From positions 434,001 through 498,000 of the forward strand of contig JAHDVF020000136.1 of the NCBI GenBank assembly GCA_022606425.2: DNA of 64,000 nucleotides. The letters are read 5' to 3'. How positions within the stretch are numbered: the first letter of the stretch is position 1; each line of letters begins with the position of its first letter. A program made the position numbers and the translations under genes. The notes beneath the pieces were generated by a model. The model had not been told where the DNA came from, searched no databases, and saw only the letters and a list, made by a program, of their open reading frames with translations. Below are positions 1 to 15,800 of the stretch, piece by piece. The DNA is from Lepidostoma basale (taxonomy: Eukaryota > Arthropoda > Insecta > Trichoptera > Lepidostomatidae).

Positions 1-258
1 GGTTTTTATTTTTTTGATTCCATAAAATTAATGTGGACCGCAAAGCCAAATTATTTTCACAATTTGGTTTTAATGTAGTGTGGAAGTAACGTTTTATATT
101 ATATTATGTGGGGTTCCAAAAAATCTATGTATTGTCTATGGAAATAAAGCATGTTTCCGATTTGACAGTTTTGTCAAAACATTAATCAGAAAAAGATAAC
201 CTATATGTATACTGCTTACATAGTTTATATTTAAATATAAACATATTTTTTAGCAACC
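1..258. other. DIMT1 upstream region, no motif recognised
   Basis: AT-rich DNA before the first DIMT1 ATG. It must hold the 5' UTR and probably the promoter, but I see no convincing TATA or initiator element. Confidence 0.4.
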
Positions 259-4084
<3,826 letters not shown>

Positions 4085-4131
4085 TAGTATTAGTGTATCT
4101 TTAGTAATATTGTGCATATATCATGTTATTT

Positions 4132-4137
4132 AATAAA
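4132..4137 (+). terminator. DIMT1: candidate polyadenylation signal of DIMT1
   Basis: AATAAA lies 48 bases after the stop codon, a normal distance. In AT-rich DNA the hexamer is common, so this is suggestive only. Confidence 0.5.
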
Positions 4138-4139
4138 TA

Positions 4140-6630
4140 AATCTTTTATAAACATTAATGCCTTTTATTTTTTTATCTAATACTTACATTTAAAAACAAA
4201 TTTCATCAACCCCAATCTACATTGCAGCCGTGGTCTTCCTGGTGTAGAACTTTATTGGAAAGAGAAATCAGAAGAGGTTTGTTTGATAGTATTTCTTTAT
4301 TGTAAAGTCAAATTTCATATGTATTTTAAATAATTATTTGAAACATAAAGAATGGTTAACTGGATAATATCAACAGGAATGTTCAACACGAATAATGATG
4401 ATAAAATTTATATTAAAAGAATATCTAAGTGAGCACGATAGTTCCCGAGGAGAGTTAATGTTTTTAAATATATTTGAGTACATCATGTATCCGCCCAGCC
4501 TTAAATTAATCTATCTAATGTAATTCTGCCGTCGCTTGCTTTAACGTTACTTGTTCTTTAAAGAGAAACAGAATTTACAAGAGTGATAACTTTCCTACAG
4601 TCAGGAATAAAAGTTGAATAAGAAATTACCCTAGATATGTAGCTATGATAATTATTATGGAATATGTATTCGATAAGTATCGTAGTATGTATAACTATTA
4701 TAGAAGATTGCTTACACTAACTAGCCTAGTTCATAACATTTCACTTAATGGAAGACTCTTTGCTTTATGCAAGCAGTCACAAGAGACAGGCCTCGTTCCC
4801 CTACCCCCTACCTACCTCCGCACCCTCCTCATTAATGGTAACACTCAACACGTACATATTAACAACAACCAATTGTAACATTTATTTTGTATAAAACATG
4901 AATGACGAGAGTATTATGCCCGAATATTAAGGAAATTGACTTAAGCAGTAATTGTTATAACACCGAGGACACCTCCGCACCCGCACAGGCGCGCGTATAA
5001 ATTAAATTGACTATCTGATAACAATAGAACTTTCCATATATCTTTAATTAACATTTGATCTAATATATAAACAAAATTAGGCTATTCAATTCACGACAGT
5101 TGTATATTTGAGATATGAAAGAAGGTATTGTCCCGCGAAGGATATGTGAGTGTACATTTCTACTAAAATAATACTAGAGGAATGGCTGAACGATTAGACG
5201 AAACCCTGGCAGCGAACCTTAGTACCTATCCGCCCCTTACTCGTATAGATAATTACAGAAACGTTTTATCAGTTTTAATTTCTGCAATAATTATTGTTCA
5301 TTCATCACTAACCGATCAACGCCTGCTAGACCCTCCCAATATTCTGATTCCCAATATTGCTGCACAGTTTCAATGTTTAATCTAAATATTTACTTGGTTG
5401 TACCATAATAATTAATGATCGAGAATATTTAGAATAAAATTGTCCAAAATATGTTTTTATTTACGTTATTAGGATACCTAACCTTAACAATATCTACGTA
5501 GAAAATTAATTAAACCAATCACTAACGAACTGAATGGAAACACATTGCGTGACGTGTTCATATTACCTACTTATTATTGTCGGAAGAGTATCAGCCGAGT
5601 GCTCCTGCCTCCCACGCCTGCGGCTAATTTCGGACTATTGGACAAATCGCAAGATTACTCATTATTGTCAGCGAGACATCGTAGCTATCCCTAATACTTG
5701 GCGCCCGGCTCGCGGCGAGGCGGCTTACTTACACATCTGCTTACAAAATGTATCTTTAACATTGGTAGACGTACGTACTAACTATAACATGTAGTGCGAA
5801 TCTTTAATATAATGTGCTCTTGGTGCATTCTTAATCCTAACCTTAGCATTACATTCCCTAGGAGAGTGTTGTCACTTAAGATACCTTATCCACACCTACG
5901 GCGAGGTGCCGGCAGCTGACACACGCTTACACGGGGTACGCTAGTATGTACATCATTACAAAATCTATTGATTATGTAATAAAATAAAAAAAGCACCGCA
6001 TATTTTTTACATTTTATGAACAGGTTTTAAAAAAATTATGCGAATAACATTTCTTAATTCTTATTCGTCTTCCTCGTCCCCTTTCTAGCGTATATCAAAC
6101 TGTTACCGATACTATACAACAATTATCGACGTCAGAGCAGTCCCGTGGTTCAGTGCCACGGGTCTAACTGCCGTAACGTAGTAACCGAGCCAGCCATACT
6201 GGCCGGAGTTGTTTCTAATTGGAGAGGAAAGGGAAGCTAACACGTAACACGCGCACATTAACACCCAACAAAAGTAAATTCGGCGTGGCGTAAGGAATGA
6301 TAACTGCGTCGCGAACAGAGCACAGAACAGTCAGGCCTGAGCTGCCGTACTCCGGGGCGCACGGGCTGAGGTAAATGCAGCTTCGTCAAATACAAAAGTA
6401 AGCTCAAAATGGAACTGAGAAATTAGGGCCTAGATATTAGATGAACCTTCACAAGTATATACAGTTATTACACAAGTACATTCGGAAAATATTTCATAAA
6501 ATACCAATGCTAATAATACATTTATAAGTTTTTAACAAATATATAATAAATTTCATATTCCATGACAGAATTTGTTTCCAGTCATTTGGTAATGCTTCAC
6601 TTTTCATAAATGTTCTTTTCTTTGTTACTC
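4140..6630. other. Intergenic DNA between convergent genes
   Basis: Only short open frames without recognisable domains. GC content rises around 5570-5760 and 6120-6370. A small hairpin (CCGTGG...CCACGG) lies near 6142. I found no gene and no known repeat; part may be the 3' UTR of alpha-2/delta. Confidence 0.5.
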
Positions 6631-6633
6631 CTC

Positions 6634-6639
6634 TTTATT
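6634..6639 (-). terminator. CACNA2D3-like: candidate polyadenylation signal of alpha-2/delta
   Basis: AATAAA on the - strand about 80 bases after the stop. The true end could be further downstream; other AATAAA hexamers follow. Confidence 0.4.
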
Positions 6640-6720
6640 CAATTTCGTTACAGAGATTCGATTACATCATATTTTGGCGATGGAGTTTTCCTTTCTCCCT
6701 CAGTAGTGTGCGCAAGGGGA

Positions 6721-6831
6721 TCACGTGTGTGGGGCCCAGCGGGCCAGTAAGGCCAGCAAAGCTGCCAGCATGAGGGCGGGCACAGAAGCCGCCAGTCCGC
6801 CAGCACCGCCGCACAGCTGTATTTCTATTTC
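6721..6831 (-). CDS. CACNA2D3-like: alpha-2/delta exon w22, GPI-signal C-terminus and stop
   Basis: EIEIQLCGGAGG, then LAASVPALMLAALLALLARW and a short tail before TGA. Small residues after Cys, a hydrophobic run and no cytoplasmic tail are the layout of a GPI-attachment signal, as in other alpha-2/delta proteins. Acceptor CTTTCAG. Confidence 0.92.
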   Translation of the reverse strand, partial: EIEIQLCGGAGGLAASVPALMLAALLALLARWAPHT

Positions 6832-9800
6832 CTGAAAGTTAAAACAAGTTTATTTGTTATCTATATCAGAAGTCAATATTTCAAAATCTGGTTGTTTTCG
6901 AGACGATAGAATTTCTTGTCCCTGATTGTCTGGCGGTGAAAGCTGGAGAATACGTCATAATAACGAGCTGTGCAGCTATGAAGTTCCCCAAATCTCCACA
7001 CGTGTGAGACTGTATAGACTAAGATCCGGTTACGTACAGAGAATGCTGTCATTGTGAACCCCAAAAAGGAAGCTGGAGGGCTTCTACCACCTAGGTGGTA
7101 GAAGATTGGGCAAGATGTGTTTACATATGTCGCATATGAATATTTTTTTTGCATTTACTACACCTTTTTAAGACTTTCAAGGTCAAAATTCTTTGGCATA
7201 TAGAATGGAATAATACTCCTAGCGGCTTCTAACAATATGTTGGTCAACAGCCTTCACATTGTGTTAATAAGGTAGTTTGCTAAATGCCGAAAATCATTCT
7301 CCATAGATGGCGTTAGTGGGTCGGTTGTATAGGTTAATTCTTGAAAAAATTCACTAGTGCAACCAAATCTACATAGATGGCTGACTGAAACTGCCACGTG
7401 AAGATAAATATGGATTTTGAAGTATATATACATCTTCCAAAAATTTGTCATGCATGATCACAAATAACAAAGGTGGAATGGGGAATGTTGTAATTACATA
7501 AAGCGTGCGCTTAACCCAACCAATGACAGGTCATAAGTCCTGTAAACACCTTGATCATCCATGTTCAGTTTCCAGTTTGCGTCTTCGTCTCTATTGAGAT
7601 ACAATTAAAACCTTTTTAAGACCTTTAATTTTTGGTTAAACTATTTTATAGCTAAATACAATACACTTAGGAAATTGAAAGTAACTTTGTTTATTATCCA
7701 CAAAATATTAAAAAAACACGACATGTTTTGGAGAATACCTCAATCTTCAGGTGTAAAAAACTAAAGGCTAATATAAAAAATGCATTTAAAATTCGATACA
7801 ATATAAAAAATGCATTTAAAATTCGATACAATAATACAAGATGGAGGTTTCCTCCGAAACATGTCGTGTTTTTTAATATTTTGTGGATAATTTCTTTCTG
7901 TGGAGGTGGAGTGTGGAGAGTAAGGTATAACCAGGAGCTGGAAGGACTTTACAACGAGCCCAACATAATGAAGTTTATAAAAATACAGCGGTTGGGACAC
8001 CTCCAGCGAATGGAAGATGATCGAATCCCAAGGAAGATTTTCAATACACGACTAGATGGAAAATGAAGTGTGGGAAGACCAAATCTGAGGTGCATGGATG
8101 GTATGGAGGGGTGTTACAAACTGGAGAATGCGGGCGATCGACCTGGGAAAGTGGCGAAGCATTCTGGAGGAGGCCAGGGCCTATAGTGGGCTGTAGCGCC
8201 ATTGTTGTTGCTATGTCCAGCAGTGGAGAGAACAAGACTGAAGAAGTAGAAGAAGGTATATACCTCTGGGTGATAGTTGATGCACTTGTGAGGGCGGCGG
8301 CGTGCATGCGCCCCGGGGCGGCAGGGTGCAGGGGGCAGCTCGCGTGCCCCCGTTCCCAGCTGCTTCACCCCACACGGGCACAGTGTATCCACCACCAGCA
8401 GAATCAGGTTACTATGCGGGATTTTCTGCACACTGAACGGCCTGCAACATACACACACTCTATGTGATCTTGCTACATACACACGCTAAGCTTCTGAGCT
8501 TTTTTTATACAATAGATCATTTGAATCCAATTACTGTATTATTGCGCACTGTACAATGTGTGCGCCATCTAAAAATAACATTTTGTGTTAAATTATTTTA
8601 ATTTTGTTATTTTATTTTATATCATTGTATTTTATATTTAGATTTATTTTGTGGGTGTCGGACGATCGAAGTGTGCGCGGGAGATGCCTATTGGTGGCGA
8701 TGAGGTTCGCAACCCATCACACCGCGTCTCCTGCGGGGCGAAAAGAGAAGGATGGAGTGCCGCAAATGTTAAAGTGTGACAGTCCATTCTTTCTGCCTAC
8801 CCTTTCAGGGAGACGGCGTGATGGTTAGTTAGTTAGTTACAATACTGCATACAATTTATTTTAGCTATTATATTGATTTTCATGACATGTGGTAGGTAGC
8901 CAATCTATCGCCATTTTATTGTCTCGTGAATTCAATGCCAGACCAAAGACCATCGCCGGGAATCGAATCCGTGGCGAATTGAACCTTCTGTATGGCAGTC
9001 ATATAACTCTTGCCACTTTGCCGCGAAGGTCGTCTTGAAAAAACTCTTCATCCCCAGCTTAGCTTCTTGATAAAACGATCATGGGTTGTTTGGAGCTTGA
9101 TCATCGATCATTGATGATTATGGTGACTGGTTTAGCAATATCATTCATAAATATAATTTTATCTTCTTCTTCTTCTTCTTCTTTTGATAGATCTGACGAT
9201 CTGTGACACAGAAATCATGTCTCGTCGGATGATGAGATCCAGCTGTCCCTCCATCTCTTAGGCGGTCTTCCAGGTGGGCGGTGTCCGGAAGGGATTTCAT
9301 AGGCGGCTGTATATGCGAAGTCTGTCACCATCCATTCGGCTACATGGTCCTCCGGTATCTTCTTCTGGATCTGCTCCACTGAACGATATCCTCTATTTCG
9401 CAGGTTTTTAATTTTATGATTAAATTTAATGCTTTACGTGATTCCTGAAGATCAACTGGAGATAGATGTCTTTTATATTAGTGAAAGTACATTCGTAATA
9501 CTAATACTCTTGACTTTAGAGAGTATCTTTTCTTTCTAAAGTTGCATCATCTCTCATGCATTCATGGTATTATATTTTTCCTGTTTTCAAGTGAGTACAT
9601 ACCTTGAACCTTTAAGTTTTTGTATCAAATTGATTATTTTTGATTTATAAACTACAAAATAATGTAATCAAATGATTTTGCTGAAATCTATTGATGGGAG
9701 TTCATTTTATTAAATGAAATGAACATTATTTTTAAAGAAATAATTCATTGGTATTGATAGACTGGTCAGACCCAGTCTGTCGATACTAGCGAACCTGGCG

Positions 9801-12800
9801 AAATCGGTCGCTGTCGAAATGATGACAAAAGTGGAAAAAGTTCTTAAAAAACATTGTTTTTTTTTTAATTATTATTATAAAATAATTGTGTAACAATTCT
9901 CGATTTTAACGATTTATGGGCAGAGTGGCAACAGCTGTGACTGCCACACTAAAGGTTCCGGATTCAATTCCCGGCGATGCTGTGTGAAAAAATTTCACTT
10001 TGTCTTTGGTCTGGTAAAATTCACTTGATAATAAAAATGATGATAGACAAGCTACCTATCACATGTCAAGAGAATCAATAGCTTAATAGTTGTATACATT
10101 AATTGGGTTCAATTTATCTGTTTTATACAAAAAAGTGAAAACAACGAGAAATTTTCACACTAAATAGACTCAAATGGCATCCTTAGAGCCAGCAAAAGCT
10201 TAGAAACAAAAAAAAATACAATAAAATTCTTGTTTCTTGTTTTTGTCTCTGATTTCTGTAATTCATACCTTTCGCATCCAGTGACGTGGCAGTTGGTGAG
10301 CTTGCCCTTGAGCGGCTGGCTCATGTTGAGTCGCTCGGCCTGCAGCACATACAGGTCTGTGCGCTTGTCACAGGCGCGCACGCCCGCCCCTCCCCCGGCC
10401 GGGGGCGCGGGGCCCGGCGGCGGGGGTGGAGGCTGCTGGGGAGGCAGCGCAGCCGGCGGCTGCTGCGGCGGGGGCGGCGGGGCTTCTGTTGGGACCGTGG
10501 CTGCGGGGGGCACTTCCTCTGGCGGGTAGTTCTCTTCTTCCTCGTAGTCCGCATACGTGGGGTCACCGTATGCTAAATTTTGTAAAAATGATTTAATATC
10601 ATTCCACGTTTTCTCTCCCATCCCACACTCTGTCCCACCCTAACCAATGTGTTCCTGGTATTATGTTGTATTTGTATTATTTTACCTGTACTCAATAGAT
10701 GCCTTAAACATGTATGTTGTTTGTAATGTCTGTTGAGTTAATAAACTGATTTGAATTGATATCTGTCTGAAATAAAAATTTTCTGTTTTGTGAGATTGGG
10801 GCGTAGAAGTGAATCGAAATTAAACTAGATTTGGAATGTTGTATTCCCCAGTTAAAGTAAGTCCTGCGTGGATGGGGGGCTGGCCTAGGGATTGTATGAC
10901 CAAAGCTGAAGAAAGGGCGTCGCTGCGTCTTATCACAGCTTCGTGTAAGCGGTGGGTTACCTTCTATGTCTTTATTTAACTATATGTTTATTCATTTGTA
11001 TATGTATTAACAATCACTATATGTTACCCTACAATAAATAAATGACTTAATATTGATGAAAACATCAGTTTTCTAAAAGTTTTATTATATTTTGAGAGAG
11101 TGACATGTTTCAGGGGTCCCTTAGAGATAGGAAACCCAACACTACAAAATTGATGTCATAATAAGATGGAGTAGGCATTGAAGAGGATGGCCGTCCGGCA
11201 CGCGTCCGATATCGCGTCGACGTAGTCACCCACCTGCCTGTTGAGCGCGCCGTGCAGCGAGTTCGATTCAATCTTCCCTGCGGTGAGGTGTTTGTTCGCG
11301 AGATTGGTTCGGAGCGTCCTTTCAAACTTTTTCCAGTTCGCTCTGCTCGTCTTGTACAGGAAGGTCGATTCGTCGTTCCCGGCGTCGGGACTCCCGGCCA
11401 GCGAGACCGTGAATCTGATACCGTTGTGATCGGACAGAGGGGAGATGTCTCTGTCCACCCTCCAGTGCTCTATTTTCTCTATGAGATTGTTCGAGCAGAC
11501 GGTGACATCTACGATGCTGCTGAGGAGATTACCACCCCGCATTATGGAGGGAGGATGGATTCCTAAGATTGTGATACACGAGACTCCAGAGATCCGTCAA
11601 CCACCAGATCTATCACCAAAGAGATGCAGAGAAAGCTGGACGTTTTCATCACTGAATCAAATTTGATATCCTATCTAAACAGATTGCAAGATCTACATAA
11701 AGAAGAAGAAGAAAATGAAGAAGACATGCTTTGGCAAAGACAAAAGTCAAAAACCTCCTTGACAGAATAAAACATAGAGAAATCCAAAGAATATGTCAGG
11801 CTGAAGGCATTGTCAGATGAATGAGCATGTCTCTAGTATGCCAGATAATAGGATCCCAAAGATATTCCGAAATAATCTACTACAGATGAGATCTACTACC
11901 CGATAGAACTAATCTACTACCCGATCACATCCCAAGAAGACAGAGGTGCAACCATCAACAGGTTATTTGACCTCTCAGAAGAAGAAGACATATTTGCCTT
12001 TTTAGAGCACTGGAGCAAGATGAAACGTGTCACTTCGTTAAAATATAATGAAACTTTAATAACACTAACGTTTTCAACAAATATCAGATATTTAATATGG
12101 AGATTTAAAATTCATCTTTGATAAAGAAACTATTACTAATATAAATAGATGTATAAGATTGTTGACGTAAATAGATTGTTGACAATAATTTTTTCTAATT
12201 TTCACAAATATTTTTAAGATTTTTAGTGTGTATCTTATTTTAATAAAAATACGTTTATGAGATAGAAAAATATATACCTTCGTATGAAGTATTAAATTTG
12301 TGGGGTGGCATTAAAGTTGTTAACACTTGTGTATTTTGTTTTATCGAACAAACCGATTTCACTCCAACCGGAGCTTCGTCAGGGTTACAAAAACAAATTG
12401 AAGTTCCGGCAAGAGTGAAACTCGTTGGTTCCATAAAACAAAATAAAGTAGTGTGTACACAAAGCACACAAGTGTTATTAATTATTGTGATCATATTATA
12501 TATCCAATAATATCAAATTTAATAATAATTAGATTGTCGTAATTATATTTACATAATTCAGCATAAGGAATTGTGGGGTGGTTCAAATTCATGTTTAATT
12601 TTTAGTATATCATATCAGCCACAAGGATAGAATAGTTATTGTAAAGGAAGCTCACATTCATCTTGTGGGTAGGACTGGGCACGGCCTTGGGCTTCGTCCC
12701 ACAAGGGGACCCACATTGCTGCCAGACGCCACAGCCACGTTACAAACCAGTAAATAGGTCTTGAACTCTGAAATACAACAAAAAAATATTATTACTCTTA

Positions 12801-15800
12801 GATTCCCAACGAAGGCAGTACTCGCAATTAGGCATTCCATAGAGGGGGTAGTTAAACTAGAGGTAAATGAGGGGCGACCGTGACGAATGTATTTTAACAA
12901 ATAAAGAAACATTAATTCTATAATATATTCATAATCACTATGTTGCAGATTCACTTTTGAGTAACTTTTTGTATCATATTTTCACAAGATTTTATTGCAC
13001 TTTTCACAAACATGTTTGGGACATAGACACCCTTCCTCAGTATAGAAATTTTAACGTTAAAATTTCTACATTGACGAAGGCCGTCTATTTCCCGAAACTT
13101 ATTTGGGAAAGCGCAAGTGAAAATACTATTTTCATGAATAAGCAATATACAAAACTATCTAAAAATAGACTTTTGTGATTCATTTGATAATCTTTACAGT
13201 TTCAACTTTGTGATACAGTATAGATTGTTCTATCTGTCAGCCGCAAGGACCAACCTGCCTCTAGTAATGCCAGTGGGAAGAGTCATCGGTCTGCTGAACA
13301 TGATCCCCTTGGAGATTAACATCTTTAAAATAATTTTCTCTATAACGATGACAAAGCTCAGCCCCTTGGATATCGTTATGAAGAGAGAATACTGTATAAG
13401 TTTAATTCCACTTAGATTTATGGCTTCTACCAGTTTCAGCAGATATCTACTCTACTACCAGAAGATGATAGTTAGCTGTCAAAACCAGTCGAAGCCATAA
13501 ACCTAATATGTTTTGTGTAATTTTGGGTAACAACATATGATTTATCCTTCTCGACTGACATTTCGGGGATCGTTGCAATCTCCATCTTCAGAGTAATGTG
13601 GTGGTGGTAACGTGAAACGTCAGTCGAGAAGGAAAAATCACACCTTGTTTCCCAAAATCACACAAAACATATTGCTGCCAATCGTGAAAATCTACGCAAT
13701 TACCATAAACCTAAGTTCATTGTTAAATTTTTCATATATTTTTTTAATTTCATTATGTCTTAAACTTCTTTTGAGAAAATAAACTGATTAGATTTGATTT
13801 AATTGAAGCACTATCCTATAAATATTCAATTTTTCTGATTTCAAACAAGTGTAAAGATTACACAACACAGATACGTACGGATTTTTTTAAACTCAGGTTT
13901 ATCAAGAGAAGCCCCCTACCGTGAGTGAAGTCCCTTTAGCGCTGTAGGGGTTCTTGCCGTTGGGGCACCTCCCCTGGTAGTCGAAGAGTGGCACCTTCCT
14001 GTAGATGCGGTCCTGCACCAGCGAGTCCATAATGGTACCATCGATCTGGCCGAAGAACTGGCCTGTGTGACTGTATTCCTCAGAGAGGATCACGAAGCCA
14101 TTGTCATCCAAAATGTAGCAATCTAGATCCATGGAGGCGCAGTTCTTCTTGCAGTTGCCCGACCCTGTGCACTGCAATACCGAATCACGGTTAATTTGAT
14201 TTAACAAAAATTTGGACAAGTGTATGAAAGAGCTGAAAGGGTTGGATGTAGGTGCCAAAATGAGCTGCGTGTCAGTAAGCTATCTATTGTATGCAGATAA
14301 TGCTGTCATACTTGCAGATAACAAGCATGAACTACAAGTCCCGGTGACTAGTATGTATGAGGTATGCATGCGAAATGATCTGATGATGAAAGTGAATAAG
14401 TCTAAAGAAATGATTTTCGAAAAAGAAGAAATGACAGTCTGCAACATTAGTATGAAGGTTGAAAATCTGGAACTAGTGGATGAATTTGTTTATTTAGGAA
14501 GTACGAGTATGTTTACATAGGATGGGAGAGTGGAGAAGGATATTGAAAGAAGGGTTGGGGCAGGCAACAGAATAAATGGTGCACTAAGTTGTCATCGCAA
14601 ACAAAATCCTATCCAAAAAAGCTAAGATGGATAATGGTGTAGATAATATAGTAAATATTTAGGAAGTATGTTTACAATAGATAAGTGAGTGGAGAGAAAT
14701 ATTGAATGAAGGGTTGGGGCAGGCAACAAAGTGAATGATGCAATTCAAATTGTTATCGTTAATAAAAGCCAAATGGCAGTGTACAATGGTGTACTTGTAC
14801 CAACCCTTGTATATGGAAGTGAAGCATGAAACTGGCATAAGAAGGATGAAAGGATGAAACCGGGTGGTGGTCTAGGGGATAGAACGCTTGGCTCCTGATC
14901 TAGGGGACTTGGGTTCGAGCCTGGACACGACCAGATTCCTTCTTCATAATAATGAGCTATTTTCTGCTCACATTGAAGATTGTAAAATAAATTCTAATAT
15001 CATTGATTTAAAATCTTTGATGTTAGTCTTTTTTTAAAAAAAAAAAAAAAAAAGCAGAATAAATGCAATAGATTCGATATCTCTTAGGCGAATATGTGGT
15101 AAATCTGCATATGATATGGCTAGGGCAAATACTCACGGCAGAGGTGATGTTGACAAAGTGCTTGACGAGCGTCTGCAGCTGGAAGTGCAGGCCCACGACC
15201 GCGGCGGGGGCGCGGTGGCCGCGGTGCTCCACGAAGACGGCGTGCGTGGCCCGCACTAGGGGCTCCCCACCGGCCCCACCGCCCTCGCTGAAGGGCACCG
15301 AGAACACAAAGCTCTCCGGCTCCACAGAGTGGTGGTCCACAGCGCGCTTGTACCAGGGCGCGTCAAATGCCTTGTGGTATATCTCGCTGAAATGACTGGA
15401 AAACAAATTAATTCATTTTATTTTACAGTAAATATATGTGGTATTTACCACAAATCGAACTCAGTGCTGGCTGAATAGAACAGCAATAAGACAAACAGCA
15501 AGCATTATTTGCATTCCAAGTAATCTTTTTATTTTGTTTATTACTTTATTGATCATAATTTTTTTTTTAATTCTTACAACTAATGTACAACAGTTTTAAT
15601 AGCACATAGTTTAAACATATTTAAATAAATACGAGGCATATCTAGAAAGTAAGTGTTCTGAGGCTCTCACGGCTGGATGGATTTTATTTTCGACATGTTG
15701 GCTACACTTCCGTATAGTCTGACCCTTCCCCTTTGCAACGAGACCGGTTCTAGGTCAGTATGTTGAGAAGTGTCGACGGGACAACACGTTTCGTGAAAAA

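Noticed and set aside
4645..5794. Short + strand frames in the intergenic region (4645-4878, 5182-5385, 5534-5794) as genes
   Set aside because: No domain, no splice logic and no codon pattern; expected by chance in such DNA.
8114..8482. 122-residue - strand frame as an independent gene
   Set aside because: Only 8264-8441 is coding (exon w21); the rest is intron and LINE sequence read through the splice sites.
10230..10576. Long + strand open frames rich in Gly/Arg
   Set aside because: They are the complement of the proline-rich alpha-2/delta exon w20; splice sites and homology support only the - strand.
14868..14935. Possible true tRNA gene
   Set aside because: The tRNA-like head is followed by a 120-base body and poly-A tail inside a LINE, so it is a SINE.
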